Source: Nocardioides ungokensis (GTDB lineage: Bacteria; Actinomycetota; Actinomycetes; Propionibacteriales; Nocardioidaceae). Taken from it: a stretch of 64,000 nt of DNA. Shown here in pieces: positions 36,330 through 45,214 of this stretch. The notes under the pieces were generated by a model. The model was not told the DNA's origin and ran no database searches. It saw only the letters and a program-made list of their open reading frames with translations. Location of the stretch: contig NZ_CP059164.1 of assembly GCF_013466985.1 (NCBI RefSeq), forward strand, positions 815,001 through 879,000, read 5' to 3'. The position numbers were made by a program, and so were the translations under genes. The number at the start of each line of letters is the position of its first letter. Within the stretch, counting starts at the first letter, position 1.

Positions 36330-36892
36330 GAGAGGCTCCTCTCGGGGAGATGTTCGGGGCGGAGGCCGCGCGCGACCCGGACCGTCCCGGCGAGCAGGAC
36401 GGCCGCGACGCACGCGACGGTGGGGACGACGGCCAGCAGGTTGCCGGCGCGCAGGTCGGTGCCGATGCCGAGGCCGTGGGCGACCGCGACCGCCCAGGCG
36501 GCCCACGACAGCAGGTGCACGGCGTGCCAGGTGCGGTGCCCGAGCCGGGTGCGGAGCAGGCTCGTGACCGCCACCAGCACGATGAGGTCGAGCGCCACGG
36601 TGCCGAGCCCCAGCCACAGCGGCATGTACGTCGCGCCGACCGGCACCACGGCCTGCCACCAGCGGATGTCGACGTAGGTATCCACGACCGCCGTCGTCAC
36701 GTGGACGCCCAGCAGCGCGACCGAGAGCAGCGCGAGGTTGCGGTGCAGCGACTGGGTCACGAAGCGGGGTACGCCGCGTCCGGGCCGGCCGCCCAGGGAC
36801 AGCACCCCGAGCACGGTGCTCAGGGTCAGCAGGACGAGCAGGACCAGCCCGGTGCTGCGGTTGAGGTACCAGAGCAGGGGTCCGTCGGTCAT
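36326..36892 (-). CDS. Ferric-reductase-like transmembrane protein
   Basis: 188 aa from ATG 36892, overlapping the apbE stop (ATGA). About six membrane segments with His pairs in helices ('TQSLHRNLALLSVALLGVHV', 'HRTWHAVHLLSWAAWAVAVAH' read in parts), the pattern of heme-b ligands in the ferric-reductase/YedZ-type membrane domain. No cytoplasmic FAD/NAD domain is fused. The NuoF-like protein, coupled by 4 bases, could take that role. Probable carrier of electrons across the membrane in this cluster. Confidence 0.82.
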   Translation of the reverse strand: MTDGPLLWYLNRSTGLVLLVLLTLSTVLGVLSLGGRPGRGVPRFVTQSLHRNLALLSVALLGVHVTTAVVDTYVDIRWWQAVVPVGATYMPLWLGLGTVALDLIVLVAVTSLLRTRLGHRTWHAVHLLSWAAWAVAVAHGLGIGTDLRAGNLLAVVPTVACVAAVLLAGTVRVARGLRPEHLPERSLS

Positions 36893-37802
36893 GCCGCGCT
36901 CCTCTCGGTCGGCCAGTCGCCCACCGTGCGCACCCGGCCGTCGGAGGCGACCAGGCGGGCGGTCACGTCGTGCGCGTCGAGCCAGGCCGGGGCGGCCTCG
37001 CCGAGGACGACCGAGGCGGTGCTGGCCGTGTTGGCGGCCGTGCAGGTCGCGCCGGTCGCCGTGACCGTGCGCCACACCTCCGTCGCGGGGTGGCCGGTGC
37101 GCGGTCGAGCAGGTGGTGGCGCCGGGCCCCCCGGCGAGTCCAGCGACGTACGCGCGTGCTCGAGGTGGTCAGCCCGCCCCGGTCGAGGGTTACGACGACG
37201 GGCGGCTCGTCCGGGAGGTCGGTGACGGCCACCTCCCACGGGATCGCGTCGGGGGAGGAGATGCACAGGTCCCCGCCGACGCTGACGACGGCCGACCCGC
37301 GCAGGTGCTCGGCGTACGCCGTCGCGATCAGGTCCGCGGCCCACGCCTTGCCGGTGGCGCCCAGGTCCAGCGCCGTGCCGGGCGGGATGCGTACGCCGCC
37401 CGCGGGGTCGGTGCGGACGTCCCGCCACCGGTCCCGGTCGGGGAGCGGCGTCTCCGCCACGGTCTCCTCGTCCTCGCAGTCCACGAGCAGCCGGAAGTCC
37501 CGGTCGTAGCCGAGAAATGTGAGCGGGCGGCCCAGCAGGGGGTTGACCAGGCCGCCCGTGGCGTCCGCGGCCCGACAGGCCACCTCGACCGCGGTCACCA
37601 GCAAGGGGTCGACATCCACCCAGCGGCCCGGGTTCGCGTTGACCAGGCACAGGTCGGAGTCGGGACGAAAGCGGCTGCACACCTCGTCGACGTCGGTGAG
37701 CACGTCGGCGGCGAGGCGGCGGGCGCGAGGCAGGTCCGCGGCGGTGCGAACCGCGACGAACACGTCGGTGCCCAGGGCCCGGAAGCGGGCGGTCCCGCTC
37801 AC
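36889..37802 (-). CDS. apbE: FAD:protein FMN transferase (ApbE), one frameshift
   Basis: GTG 37802 overlaps the stop of the Pro-rich membrane protein gene (GTGA). Restored 304 aa. 'RFRALGTDVFVAV', 'DEVCSRFRPDSDLCLVNAN', 'ALDLGATGKAWAADLIA' and 'VVSVGGDLCISS' are ApbE motifs. After a missing base near 37099-37103 it continues 'GHPATEVWRTVTATG' to 36889. ApbE attaches FMN by a phosphoester bond to Ser/Thr of target proteins outside the cytoplasm. No obvious signal peptide on this one. None of the neighbouring proteins shows a typical FMN-binding target domain, so its substrate is an open question. Confidence 0.88.
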
Positions 37803-38272
37803 GGGTGCGACCCGCCCGACGGCGCCGGCGGCGGGGGCGGCGGAGGAGGCGGCGGCGGGGCCGGCTGGGCGACCGGCCCCGCGGGTGCCGCCGGGGCCGC
37901 CGGGGCCGCCGGTGCGGCGGGGGTGCTGACGGTGCCACCGCCTCCGACCACGGACGTGCCCGCGGTGCCGGTGACGTAGCGGGTGGTCACGCGGGTGCTG
38001 GTCGGGCGCTGGCGGAGCACGGTCGTGGGCCGGCTGCTGCGGCTCTGCGCCTGCTGGCGGGCCACGGCGGCGTCGTACCTCGCCCGGGCCCGGGCGGCCC
38101 GGGCGTTGACGGCGTCCTGCCTGGCCTGCTGCTGCGCCAGCTCGCGGCTGTGGTCGTGGGCCGCGGCCCCGGCCAGCCAGCCGGTGGAGGTGAGCGCGCC
38201 TGCGGCGGCCACACCGGTCACCGCGGAGACGGCGAGCCGGTAGCGGTCGCGGCGTGCGGGGGAGTAGGTCAT
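37799..38272 (-). CDS. Membrane-anchored Pro/Ala-rich protein
   Basis: 157 aa from ATG 38272. Positively charged start, one membrane segment or signal anchor at about 14-36, then a Gln/Ala/Arg-rich helical, perhaps coiled-coil part ('RELAQQQARQDAVNARAARA'), a Thr-rich stretch ('RQRPTSTRVTTRYVTGTAG') and a tail of Ala-Pro repeats followed by eleven prolines. No known domain. First gene of the redox cluster and coupled to apbE by a 4-base overlap. It may be an extracytoplasmic scaffold or an unusual flavinylation target, but no flavinylation consensus is clear. Confidence 0.65.
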   Translation of the reverse strand: MTYSPARRDRYRLAVSAVTGVAAAGALTSTGWLAGAAAHDHSRELAQQQARQDAVNARAARARARYDAAVARQQAQSRSSRPTTVLRQRPTSTRVTTRYVTGTAGTSVVGGGGTVSTPAAPAAPAAPAAPAGPVAQPAPPPPPPPPPPPAPSGGSHP

Positions 38273-38403
38273 GTCGGCAGCGTTGCCGAGACCGCGGCAA
38301 GCCGGCCTCATCCTCGCGTTAAGTCCGGGTCATGGGAGGTCTTGACGTGGACTTGAGGTTCTCGCGAGGTGCCCCTAGGGCCCGGGGAGCCACGGTGGCC
38401 CGC

Positions 38404-38838
38404 ATGAAGACCCACTCCGTCGGCATCGTGTCCGCCTTCCTGGCCGTCGGGCTCGCTGGCTCGGCCGCGGCCTACCGGGCCGCGTCGGCCGACGCGCCGG
38501 ACACCCGCCCGAAGGCCGTCGTCGCTGCCGCCCCGCGACCCAAGGCACCGGCGCAGGTGGTCCGGCCTGCAACCCGGTTTCGCTGGGCCCCCTGCGCCGC
38601 AGGCGCCCACCTCGAGCACGGCGTGTGCGTGACAGTGGTGGTGCGCACCGTGGTGGTGCCCGCGGCCCCGGCGCCGGCGGTGCCCGGCCAGGCGGCCGCC
38701 CCCTCCTCGCCGGGCGCGCAGCAGGTGGTGCAGGCGCAGGCGCCGGTCGCCGACGACTCCGGCTCCGACGACGCCGGGCGCGAGCGGGGGGACGGCGACG
38801 GTGATCGACACCACGACGACGACCACGACGGTCACTGA
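38404..38838 (+). CDS. Secreted protein with acidic His/Asp-rich tail
   Basis: 144 aa from ATG 38404. Signal peptide ('VGIVSAFLAVGLAGSAAAY'), then an Ala/Pro/Val-rich linker with two cysteines ('FRWAPCAAGAHLEHGVCVTV') that could form a disulfide. The tail 'DGDGDRHHDDDHDGH' could bind divalent metal. No family recognised. It lies between the redox cluster and the two-component system on the opposite strand, so its promoter faces that of the Pro-rich protein gene across 131 bp. Confidence 0.6.
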   Translation: MKTHSVGIVSAFLAVGLAGSAAAYRAASADAPDTRPKAVVAAAPRPKAPAQVVRPATRFRWAPCAAGAHLEHGVCVTVVVRTVVVPAAPAPAVPGQAAAPSSPGAQQVVQAQAPVADDSGSDDAGRERGDGDGDRHHDDDHDGH

Positions 38839-38866
38839 GACGGACGCTGAGGCGGACGCTGGGCCG

Positions 38867-40141
38867 TCAGTCGCCGGCCGCCGGGAGGGTGACCTCGACC
38901 GCCGCGCCTCCCTCGGGGGCGGTCCCGATCCGCAGCCGGCCGCCGCACGCTGCGGCCGTGCGTCGCGCGATGTCGAGGCCAAGCCCGGTGGAGCCGGGGC
39001 GCTCCTGACGTGCGCCTTCCGTGATGCCCGGGCCGGCGTCGGCCACGACCAGCACCACCTCGCTCCCACCCTCCCCGGGATGCAGGTCGATGCGCATCAT
39101 CGTCCCCTCGGGGGTGTGGGCGAAGACGTTGTCGACGATGACGTCGACCAGGTTGGCCAGGTCCTCGGCGGCCAGCGGCACTGGCAGGGCCCGGTCCGGC
39201 AGCCGCTCGACCACCGTGCGTCCCTGGTCCTCGGCAAGGGCCCGCCAGAACTCCACCCGGCGGATCACGGTCGCGGTGGCGTCGCAGGAGGGGGCGAGGT
39301 CGGTGCGCACCGGGCGGCGGGCCTCCCGCACGATCGCGTCGACGGTGCGCTGCAGCACCGTGATGTGCTCGCCGAGCCGTTGGGCCAGGCCCGGGTCGGT
39401 GACGGCCTCGGCGTCCAGCCGCAGCGCCGTCACCGGGGTCCGCAGCCGATGGGAGAGGTCGCCCACCGCCGCCCGCTCGCTGGCCAGCAGCTCACCGGTC
39501 CGCTCGGCGAGCCCGTTGAGCGCCCGGGCGAGCTCCTGGGTCTCCTCGGTGCCGCGCACGTCGGCACGTGCGGAGAGCTCGCCCTCGCGCAGCCGGTGGG
39601 CGGTGCCGGCCACCTCCCTCAGCGGCTCGCTGATCCGCCGGCCGAGCCGGGAGGCGAGCACCAGCGCCAGCGCCAGCAGGACCACGCCGAGGCCGATGAT
39701 CCCGACCCAGGCGCGCGTCACGCCCTGACGCAGCTGGTCCGGCGTGACCGTCGACCGGACCACCACGGTGCCGTCGGGGAGGACCACGGGGAGCAGGACC
39801 CGCCCGCCCCGGGAGTCGACGACGGTGAAGGCCTCACGGCCGGTGCGGGCGCGGTGCACGTCCGGGTCGGTCGCCATCGGCGGACCGGGCCCGAGCTCGC
39901 GGCCGTTGCTGGTCAGGACGTCCGTCGTGGCGGCGCCGCGGCGGTTGACCCCGGCCAGGAACGTGCGCAGCTGGGAGGGGTCGCCGGCCACCAGGATCGC
40001 GACGTTGTGGGCCTCCTGGTCGGCCGTGGCCATCGCCCGGTCCTCGGCCAGGGTGCGCACCAGCAGGCACAGCGGGATCACGAAGGACACCACGACCGTC
40101 GACGTCGTGGCGACGACCAGCCATGAGATCCGTCGGCGCAT
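38867..40141 (-). CDS. Sensor histidine kinase
   Basis: 424 aa. Membrane segments at about 5-29 and 150-172 flank an extracytoplasmic sensor of about 120 residues. A HAMP-like region follows. The phospho-acceptor is His231 in 'VGDLSHRLRTPVTALRLDAE', the N box 'VIVDNVFAHTPEG', G boxes 'VADAGPGI' and 'STGLGLDIARR'. Its ATG shares one base with the stop of the response-regulator gene (TGATG). Signal unknown. Together they lie upstream of, and in the same direction as, the redox cluster, with one opposite-strand gene between. Confidence 0.92.
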   Translation of the reverse strand: MRRRISWLVVATTSTVVVSFVIPLCLLVRTLAEDRAMATADQEAHNVAILVAGDPSQLRTFLAGVNRRGAATTDVLTSNGRELGPGPPMATDPDVHRARTGREAFTVVDSRGGRVLLPVVLPDGTVVVRSTVTPDQLRQGVTRAWVGIIGLGVVLLALALVLASRLGRRISEPLREVAGTAHRLREGELSARADVRGTEETQELARALNGLAERTGELLASERAAVGDLSHRLRTPVTALRLDAEAVTDPGLAQRLGEHITVLQRTVDAIVREARRPVRTDLAPSCDATATVIRRVEFWRALAEDQGRTVVERLPDRALPVPLAAEDLANLVDVIVDNVFAHTPEGTMMRIDLHPGEGGSEVVLVVADAGPGITEGARQERPGSTGLGLDIARRTAAACGGRLRIGTAPEGGAAVEVTLPAAGD

Positions 40142-40833
40142 CAGGCGCCCCCGGCGTCGGGGTCGACGAGGCGTACGCCGACGCCGCGCACGCTGACCAG
40201 GTAGCGCGGCTCCGCGGCCGACTCCCCGAGCTTGCGGCGCAGCCACGAGAGGTGGACGTCGACGGTCCGGTCGGACCCGCCGTACGCCTGCTGCCAGACC
40301 TCGGTGAGCAGCTCCCGCTTGGTCACCACCTCGCCGGCCCGCGAGGCGAGCAGGAGCAGCACGTCGAACTCCTTGCGGGCGAGATCCAGCGGCTGCCCGG
40401 CCAGGGTGGCGGTGCGGCTGCGCTCGTCGACGACGAGCTCGCCCACCCGGATCGACTCGGGTGCGCTCTCGCGCCCGCCGCGCCGCAGCACCGCCCGGAT
40501 CCGGGCGGCGACCTGGTCGGTCCCGAAGGGCTTGACGACGTAGTCGTCGGCACCGCCGTCGAGGGCCTTGACCATCGTCGGGTCGTCGTCCTGGGCGGTG
40601 ATCACGATGATCGGCACCTGGCTCGCGGCCCGGATCATCGAGATCAGGGTCAGCCCGTCGACGTCGGGGAGCCCGAGGTCGAGCAGCACCACCTGCGGTG
40701 CCTCGTGCAGGACGTGCTCCAGCCCCGCGAGCCCGGTGGCCGCCGTGGCCACCGCGAAGCCGCGCTCCCGCAGGCCGCGCTGGACCGCGACGCGGATCGC
40801 GTCGTCGTCCTCGACCACCAGGATGCTCGTCAT
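40141..40833 (-). CDS. OmpR/PhoB-family response regulator
   Basis: 230 aa. Receiver domain with the acidic pair 'VVEDDDA', phospho-Asp52 in 'VVLLDLGLPDVDG' and Lys in 'YVVKPFG'. The C-terminal winged helix ends 'GSDRTVDVHLSWLRRKLGE' and 'VSVRGVGVRLV'. Transcribed before, and coupled to, the histidine kinase gene. Targets unknown; the neighbouring redox genes and the divergent membrane-protein gene at 40893 are natural candidates. Confidence 0.94.
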   Translation of the reverse strand: MTSILVVEDDDAIRVAVQRGLRERGFAVATAATGLAGLEHVLHEAPQVVLLDLGLPDVDGLTLISMIRAASQVPIIVITAQDDDPTMVKALDGGADDYVVKPFGTDQVAARIRAVLRRGGRESAPESIRVGELVVDERSRTATLAGQPLDLARKEFDVLLLLASRAGEVVTKRELLTEVWQQAYGGSDRTVDVHLSWLRRKLGESAAEPRYLVSVRGVGVRLVDPDAGGA

Positions 40834-40892
40834 GCCCGGAACGGTAGCCCCGAAGACCCTCCCGCCCGGCCGGATCTTGAGAGGATGGGGCG

Positions 40893-41369
40893 ATGAGGAT
40901 GTCGCGGGCCGTGCTGGTGGGCGTCGCCGCCTGGCTCGCCGTGGTGGTCGTCGGGTCGACCGCGGTGTGGTTCGTGATCTCGTCGGCGGGGGAGAACGTC
41001 GGGGCCGGCGAGGACGCGCCGGCGCGGGCCACGGCGACGCTGACCGGGCGGCCGACGACGACGACCGACGCCTCGTCGTCCCCCCCGACCACGTCGGCGC
41101 GCCCAACGCCGCGGCGACGGACGTGGTTGGGGCTCGGCGGCCTGGTCACCGCGCAGTGCCGCGGTCGCGACATCGGGTACGTGTCCTCGCAGCCCGAGCC
41201 CGGCTTTGCGGTCGAGGAGGGCGACGCGGGTCCGGTCACGCTCGAGGTGCGCTTCATCGGCCGGGACAGCGAGAGCGGTCGCGGTTCCGAGGTGACGGCG
41301 CACTGTGTCGATGGCGTGCCGCACTTCGACAGCCGGCTCGACGGCGGTGGCGGCGGCGGGGACGAGTGA
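40893..41369 (+). CDS. Membrane-anchored or secreted small protein
   Basis: 158 aa from ATG 40893, preceded by GAGAGGATGG. One N-terminal hydrophobic segment (about 6-30), a Thr/Ser/Pro-rich linker, then a small domain with two cysteines ('VTAQCRGRDIGYVSSQPEPG' and 'VTAHCVDGVP') and a Gly-rich tail. No family recognised. Divergent from the response-regulator gene with a 59-bp gap, so it may be controlled by that system. Confidence 0.6.
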   Translation: MRMSRAVLVGVAAWLAVVVVGSTAVWFVISSAGENVGAGEDAPARATATLTGRPTTTTDASSSPPTTSARPTPRRRTWLGLGGLVTAQCRGRDIGYVSSQPEPGFAVEEGDAGPVTLEVRFIGRDSESGRGSEVTAHCVDGVPHFDSRLDGGGGGGDE

Positions 41370-41401
41370 CTTCGGCGCCCGGCTGACCGATCATTGACCC
41401 C

Positions 41402-42154
41402 GTGATCCGTCGGGGGGTTGCGGGCGTCGTCCCGCAGGTGAGACAACGGGGGCGCCGCGTCGCCGTGCCGGTGCTGCTGGTGGCCCTCGTCTGCGCGCTG
41501 ACCGTCCACCTCGCCGGCCGCGCCGGGGGAGCCGACCCATCCCGGTGCGACCGCTTCGCCGCGGCCTCGTCGGCGCGGGCCCAGCAGGTGACGGGCTCCG
41601 GTGCACGGGTCGTCGTGATCGGTGACTCCTGGTCGGTCGGGCTCGGCCTGGCCGACGCGTCGACCTCGTGGCCCTCACGCCTGCCGGGCAGCGTCCACGT
41701 CGCCGGCTTCTCGGGGTCCGGCTTCAGCGAGCAGGCCAGCGAGTGCGGTGCGGTGTCCTTCGCCGACCGGGCGCCGGGCGCCCTGCGTGACGGCGCGGAC
41801 CTCGTGGTGGTCGAGGGCGGGCTCAACGACTTCGACCAGACCGACGCCGCGATCACCGCGGGCTTCACCCGCCTGGTGGGCGAGCTCGCGGGCCTCCGGG
41901 TCGTGGTGGTCGGCCCGGCGAGCGCCCCGTCGCGCGCGCTCGCCGTCCCGCGCGTGGACGCGCTGCTCGCCTCGCTGGCGGCTCGGTACGACGTCGCCTA
42001 CGTCCGCACCTCCGGCCTCGCGCTGACCTACCTCGACGACCGCCTGCACCTGACCGCGGCCGGCCACCGGGCCTTCGGGGACGCGGTAGCCCGGCAGGTG
42101 GGCCGGCAGGTTGGCCGGCGGGTCGCCTCCCTCAGCGACCGGCCAGGCTCCTGA
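41402..42154 (+). CDS. SGNH/GDSL hydrolase, exported
   Basis: 250 aa from GTG 41402. Arg-rich start and hydrophobic segment at about 20-38, an uncleaved anchor or signal peptide. SGNH blocks are complete: 'VVIGDSWSVGLG' with Ser76, Gly in 'FSGSGFS', 'VEGGLNDFDQT' with Asn, and 'YLDDRLHLTAAGH' with the catalytic Asp/His pair. A serine esterase or lipase; the substrate may be an acylated cell-wall sugar or lipid. Its last 23 bases overlap the end of the convergent hydrolase gene. Confidence 0.85.
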   Translation: MIRRGVAGVVPQVRQRGRRVAVPVLLVALVCALTVHLAGRAGGADPSRCDRFAAASSARAQQVTGSGARVVVIGDSWSVGLGLADASTSWPSRLPGSVHVAGFSGSGFSEQASECGAVSFADRAPGALRDGADLVVVEGGLNDFDQTDAAITAGFTRLVGELAGLRVVVVGPASAPSRALAVPRVDALLASLAARYDVAYVRTSGLALTYLDDRLHLTAAGHRAFGDAVARQVGRQVGRRVASLSDRPGS

Positions 42155-43025
42155 GGTCGGCGAGGATCTCCTCGATCCGCATGGCCAGGGAGATGTGGCC
42201 CTCCTCGTCGAGGAGGTGCGCCTCGGTGCCGGGCACGTGGGCGGCCAGCCACTCGCCGTGCGCGAACGGCACCATCGCGTCCTCCCGGCCCTGCCAGATC
42301 GCGACGGGGACCCGGATGGAGCCGATGTCGAAGCCCCAGGGCCGGGTCGCGGCGAGCCCGTCGTCGCGGGCGCCACGCACCCCCTGCGCAGCGGCGTGCT
42401 TCATGCTGCGGGCCAGGTAGTCGCCCAGGTCGTCGGTGAACGCGGCCGCGTCGATCGGGGTGAGCAGGCCGCCCATCGCGGCCACCAGCTCGTCGTGGGG
42501 TGCCTGCATGATCGGCAGGAACTCCTCGGTCAGGTACGCGTCGTACGCCTCGGGGCCGTCCTGGGCCGCGGCGTACTCGGCGCGGTTCTCGGGGGCCATC
42601 CCCTCGAACCAGTCCAGCCCCGCGCCGTCCTTGGGGGCGACGCCGGCGAGCGTCGCGACCGCCAGGCAGCGGTCGGGCAGCAGCGCCCCGCAGGCCAGCG
42701 CCCGGGGCCCACCGCCGGACCACCCCAGGGTGACGAACTCGTCCACGCCGAGGTGGTCGAGGATCAGCCCCGAGTCGGCCACGTCGTCGACGATCCGGGG
42801 CGCGCCGTCGGTCCAGGAGTACGGCGCGGAGCGGCCGTATCCGGGCCGGGAGTAGGTCACCATCCGCAGCCCGAGCCGGGCGGCGGCGTCCTCGAACATC
42901 CCGAACGGCACCGCGGCCGTCGGCGACCCACCGTGGTAGAGCCACGGGAGTCCACCGGGGTCGCCGCCCGTGAGGACTTCGAGCACCCGCCCGTCGTCCG
43001 CCTTGAGCTCGAGCTGCTCGGCCAT
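42132..43025 (-). CDS. Alpha/beta hydrolase
   Basis: 297 aa from ATG 43025. 'PWLYHGGSPTAAVPF' supplies the oxyanion region, 'VTYSRPGYGRS' is typical for the proline-iminopeptidase/esterase branch, and the nucleophile is Ser103 in 'LGWSGGGPRAL'. The base His is in 'LLDEEGHISLAM' and the acid in 'IWQGREDAMVP'. Cytoplasmic, substrate unknown. Unrelated in its elbow motif to the hydrolase at 10838. Confidence 0.85.
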   Translation of the reverse strand: MAEQLELKADDGRVLEVLTGGDPGGLPWLYHGGSPTAAVPFGMFEDAAARLGLRMVTYSRPGYGRSAPYSWTDGAPRIVDDVADSGLILDHLGVDEFVTLGWSGGGPRALACGALLPDRCLAVATLAGVAPKDGAGLDWFEGMAPENRAEYAAAQDGPEAYDAYLTEEFLPIMQAPHDELVAAMGGLLTPIDAAAFTDDLGDYLARSMKHAAAQGVRGARDDGLAATRPWGFDIGSIRVPVAIWQGREDAMVPFAHGEWLAAHVPGTEAHLLDEEGHISLAMRIEEILADLRSLAGR

Positions 43026-43177
43026 TGAAACCCCCGCTTCGTGTGTCCGCCGTGCCGGTCGGCTCACCCTAGGCGGTGGGGGACGGGTGCGGAATGCCCA
43101 ACCCGCAGTATCCGCGGCCCCGGGGGGTGTTGGAACGCGGCCCCGGCAGTGTCCGCGGGCACCGTTAGTGTTCTCGG

Positions 43178-45193
43178 GTGCCTCCGACCTCCGCCACCAG
43201 CAGCGCTGCGACGACCTCGCCGACGGTGGGTGCCGGCGCCGTGCGCGAGGTGCTGGCAGGGGCGGTCTCCGCACTCGGCGGGACGCAGCGCGACGGCCAG
43301 GTGGCGATGGCCGAGGCCGTCGCCGAGGCGATGACCGACGGCCGGCACCTGCTGGTGCAGGCCGGCACCGGCACCGGCAAGTCACTGGCCTACCTGGTGC
43401 CCAGCCTGCTGCACGAGCAGCGGGTCGTGGTCGCGACGGCGACGCTCGCGCTCCAGCACCAGCTCGTCGAGCGCGACATCCCGCGCCTGGTCGAGGCGGT
43501 CGGCGACCGGGTCGACGCGTCGTACGCCGTGCTGAAGGGCCGCTCCAACTACGCCTGCCTGCACCGGATCCGCGAGGGCGTGCCCGACGAGCAGGGGGCC
43601 CTGGTCGAGATGCCGTCCGGCTCGATGGGGCAGAAGGTCCTCGAGCTGCGCGCCTGGGCCGAGGAGGAGGCCGAGGCGGGCGGCAGCGGCGAGCGCGACA
43701 ACGCCCCACGCCACACCGACCGGGAGTGGCGCCAGGTCAGCGTCGGCCACCGCGACTGCCTGGGCGCGGCCAAGTGCCCCTTCGGCCAGGAGTGCTTCGT
43801 CGAGCTGGCACGCGAGAAGGCGCACCGGTCCCACCTGATCGTCACCAACCACTCGCTGCTCGCGATCGACGCGATCGAGGGCGTGCCGATGATCCCCGAC
43901 TACGACGTGGTGGTCATCGACGAGGCCCACGAGCTGACCGCGCGGGTCACCCAGGCGGCCACCGACGAGCTCAGTGCGAGCGACGTGGAGCGGGCGGCCC
44001 GCCGCTCGCAGCGCTTCGTCGACGGCTCCGAGGCCGACGACCTCGCCGACGCGGCCGACACGCTGCGCGACGCGATCGCGGAGTCCGTCCCGGGCCGCTT
44101 CGAGCGCGTTCCCGAGCAGCTCGCCGACGCCCTGGTGCTGGTGCGCGACGCCGCGCGCGCCTGCCTGTCGGCCTACCCCAAGGAGAGCGACTCCAGCGAC
44201 GCCGACGCCGGCCGGACCCAGGCGCGGGGGTCGGTGCAGGAGGTCTTCGCGAACGCCGAGCGGATGGCCGCCGACCTCGAGTCCGACGTGCTGTGGCTCT
44301 CCGAGGGTGGCGAGCGCATCCCGCCGCGGCTGTGCGTCGCGCCGCTGCAGGTGTGGGGGCCGATGCGCGACAAGCTGCTCACCGACAAGACGGTGGTGTT
44401 CACCTCGGCGACGCTGATGCTGGGGGGCGACTTCAACTCGGTCGCGACCAGCGTCGGGCTCAAGCCCAGCGAGCGGGTGATCGACGGCCAGCCGGTCGCC
44501 GGCTCCTCGTCTGAGGGCTCGCTGCCCTGGCGCGGCCTCGACGTGGGGTCGCCCTTCGACTACGGCCAGCAGGCCATCCTCTACGTCGCGCGGCACCTGC
44601 CGCCGCCGGGCCGTGACGGCCTGGGCAAGGCGCAGCTCGACGAGATCGCGGAGCTCGTCGACGCCGCCGACGGCCGGACGCTCGGCCTCTTCTCGAGCCG
44701 CCGGGCCGCGGAGGCCGCGGCCGAGGCGGTGCGGGAGCGGCTGCCGCACCTGACCACGCTGGCGCAGGGTGACGCCCAGTTGCCGGAGCTGGCCAAGCAG
44801 TTCGTCAGCGACCCGCACACCTGCCTGTTCGGCACGCTGAGCCTGTGGCAGGGCCTCGACGTGCCCGGCGACACCTGCCAGCTGGTGATCATCGACCGGA
44901 TCCCGTTCCCGCGCCCCGACGACCCGCTGATGAGCGCCCGGCAGAAGGCGGCCGACAAGGCGGGCGGCAACGGCTTCATGCAGGTCGCGGCCACCCACGC
45001 GGCGCTGCTGATGGCCCAGGGCGCCGGCCGCCTCATCCGCACCACGAGCGACCGCGGCGTCGTCGCCGTCCTCGACCCGCGGCTCGCCACCGCCCGCTAC
45101 GGCGGGTTCCTCAAGGCCAGCCTGCCGCCGATGTGGACCACGACCGACCCGGCCGTCGTCCGCAAGGCGCTCACCCGGCTCGCCGGCGGCTGA
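43178..45193 (+). CDS. dinG: DinG-family ATP-dependent DNA helicase
   Basis: 671 aa from GTG 43178. A TAGTGT box ends 6 nt before the GTG, so a leaderless message is likely. XPD/DinG-type SF2 helicase: Walker A 'VQAGTGTGKSLAYLVPSLL', DEAH box 'VVVIDEAHELTARV', and four cysteines for a 4Fe-4S cluster ('SNYACLHR', 'HRDCLGAAKCPFGQECF'). Motif V/VI region 'FGTLSLWQGLDVPGD' and 'AQGAGRLIRTTSDRG'. It unwinds DNA with forked or R-loop structure. Its place just before lexA fits a repair role. No SOS box is seen in front of it. Confidence 0.95.
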   Translation: MPPTSATSSAATTSPTVGAGAVREVLAGAVSALGGTQRDGQVAMAEAVAEAMTDGRHLLVQAGTGTGKSLAYLVPSLLHEQRVVVATATLALQHQLVERDIPRLVEAVGDRVDASYAVLKGRSNYACLHRIREGVPDEQGALVEMPSGSMGQKVLELRAWAEEEAEAGGSGERDNAPRHTDREWRQVSVGHRDCLGAAKCPFGQECFVELAREKAHRSHLIVTNHSLLAIDAIEGVPMIPDYDVVVIDEAHELTARVTQAATDELSASDVERAARRSQRFVDGSEADDLADAADTLRDAIAESVPGRFERVPEQLADALVLVRDAARACLSAYPKESDSSDADAGRTQARGSVQEVFANAERMAADLESDVLWLSEGGERIPPRLCVAPLQVWGPMRDKLLTDKTVVFTSATLMLGGDFNSVATSVGLKPSERVIDGQPVAGSSSEGSLPWRGLDVGSPFDYGQQAILYVARHLPPPGRDGLGKAQLDEIAELVDAADGRTLGLFSSRRAAEAAAEAVRERLPHLTTLAQGDAQLPELAKQFVSDPHTCLFGTLSLWQGLDVPGDTCQLVIIDRIPFPRPDDPLMSARQKAADKAGGNGFMQVAATHAALLMAQGAGRLIRTTSDRGVVAVLDPRLATARYGGFLKASLPPMWTTTDPAVVRKALTRLAGG

Positions 45194-45214
45194 GCCGCGG
45201 CCAGGGGGCGGCAG

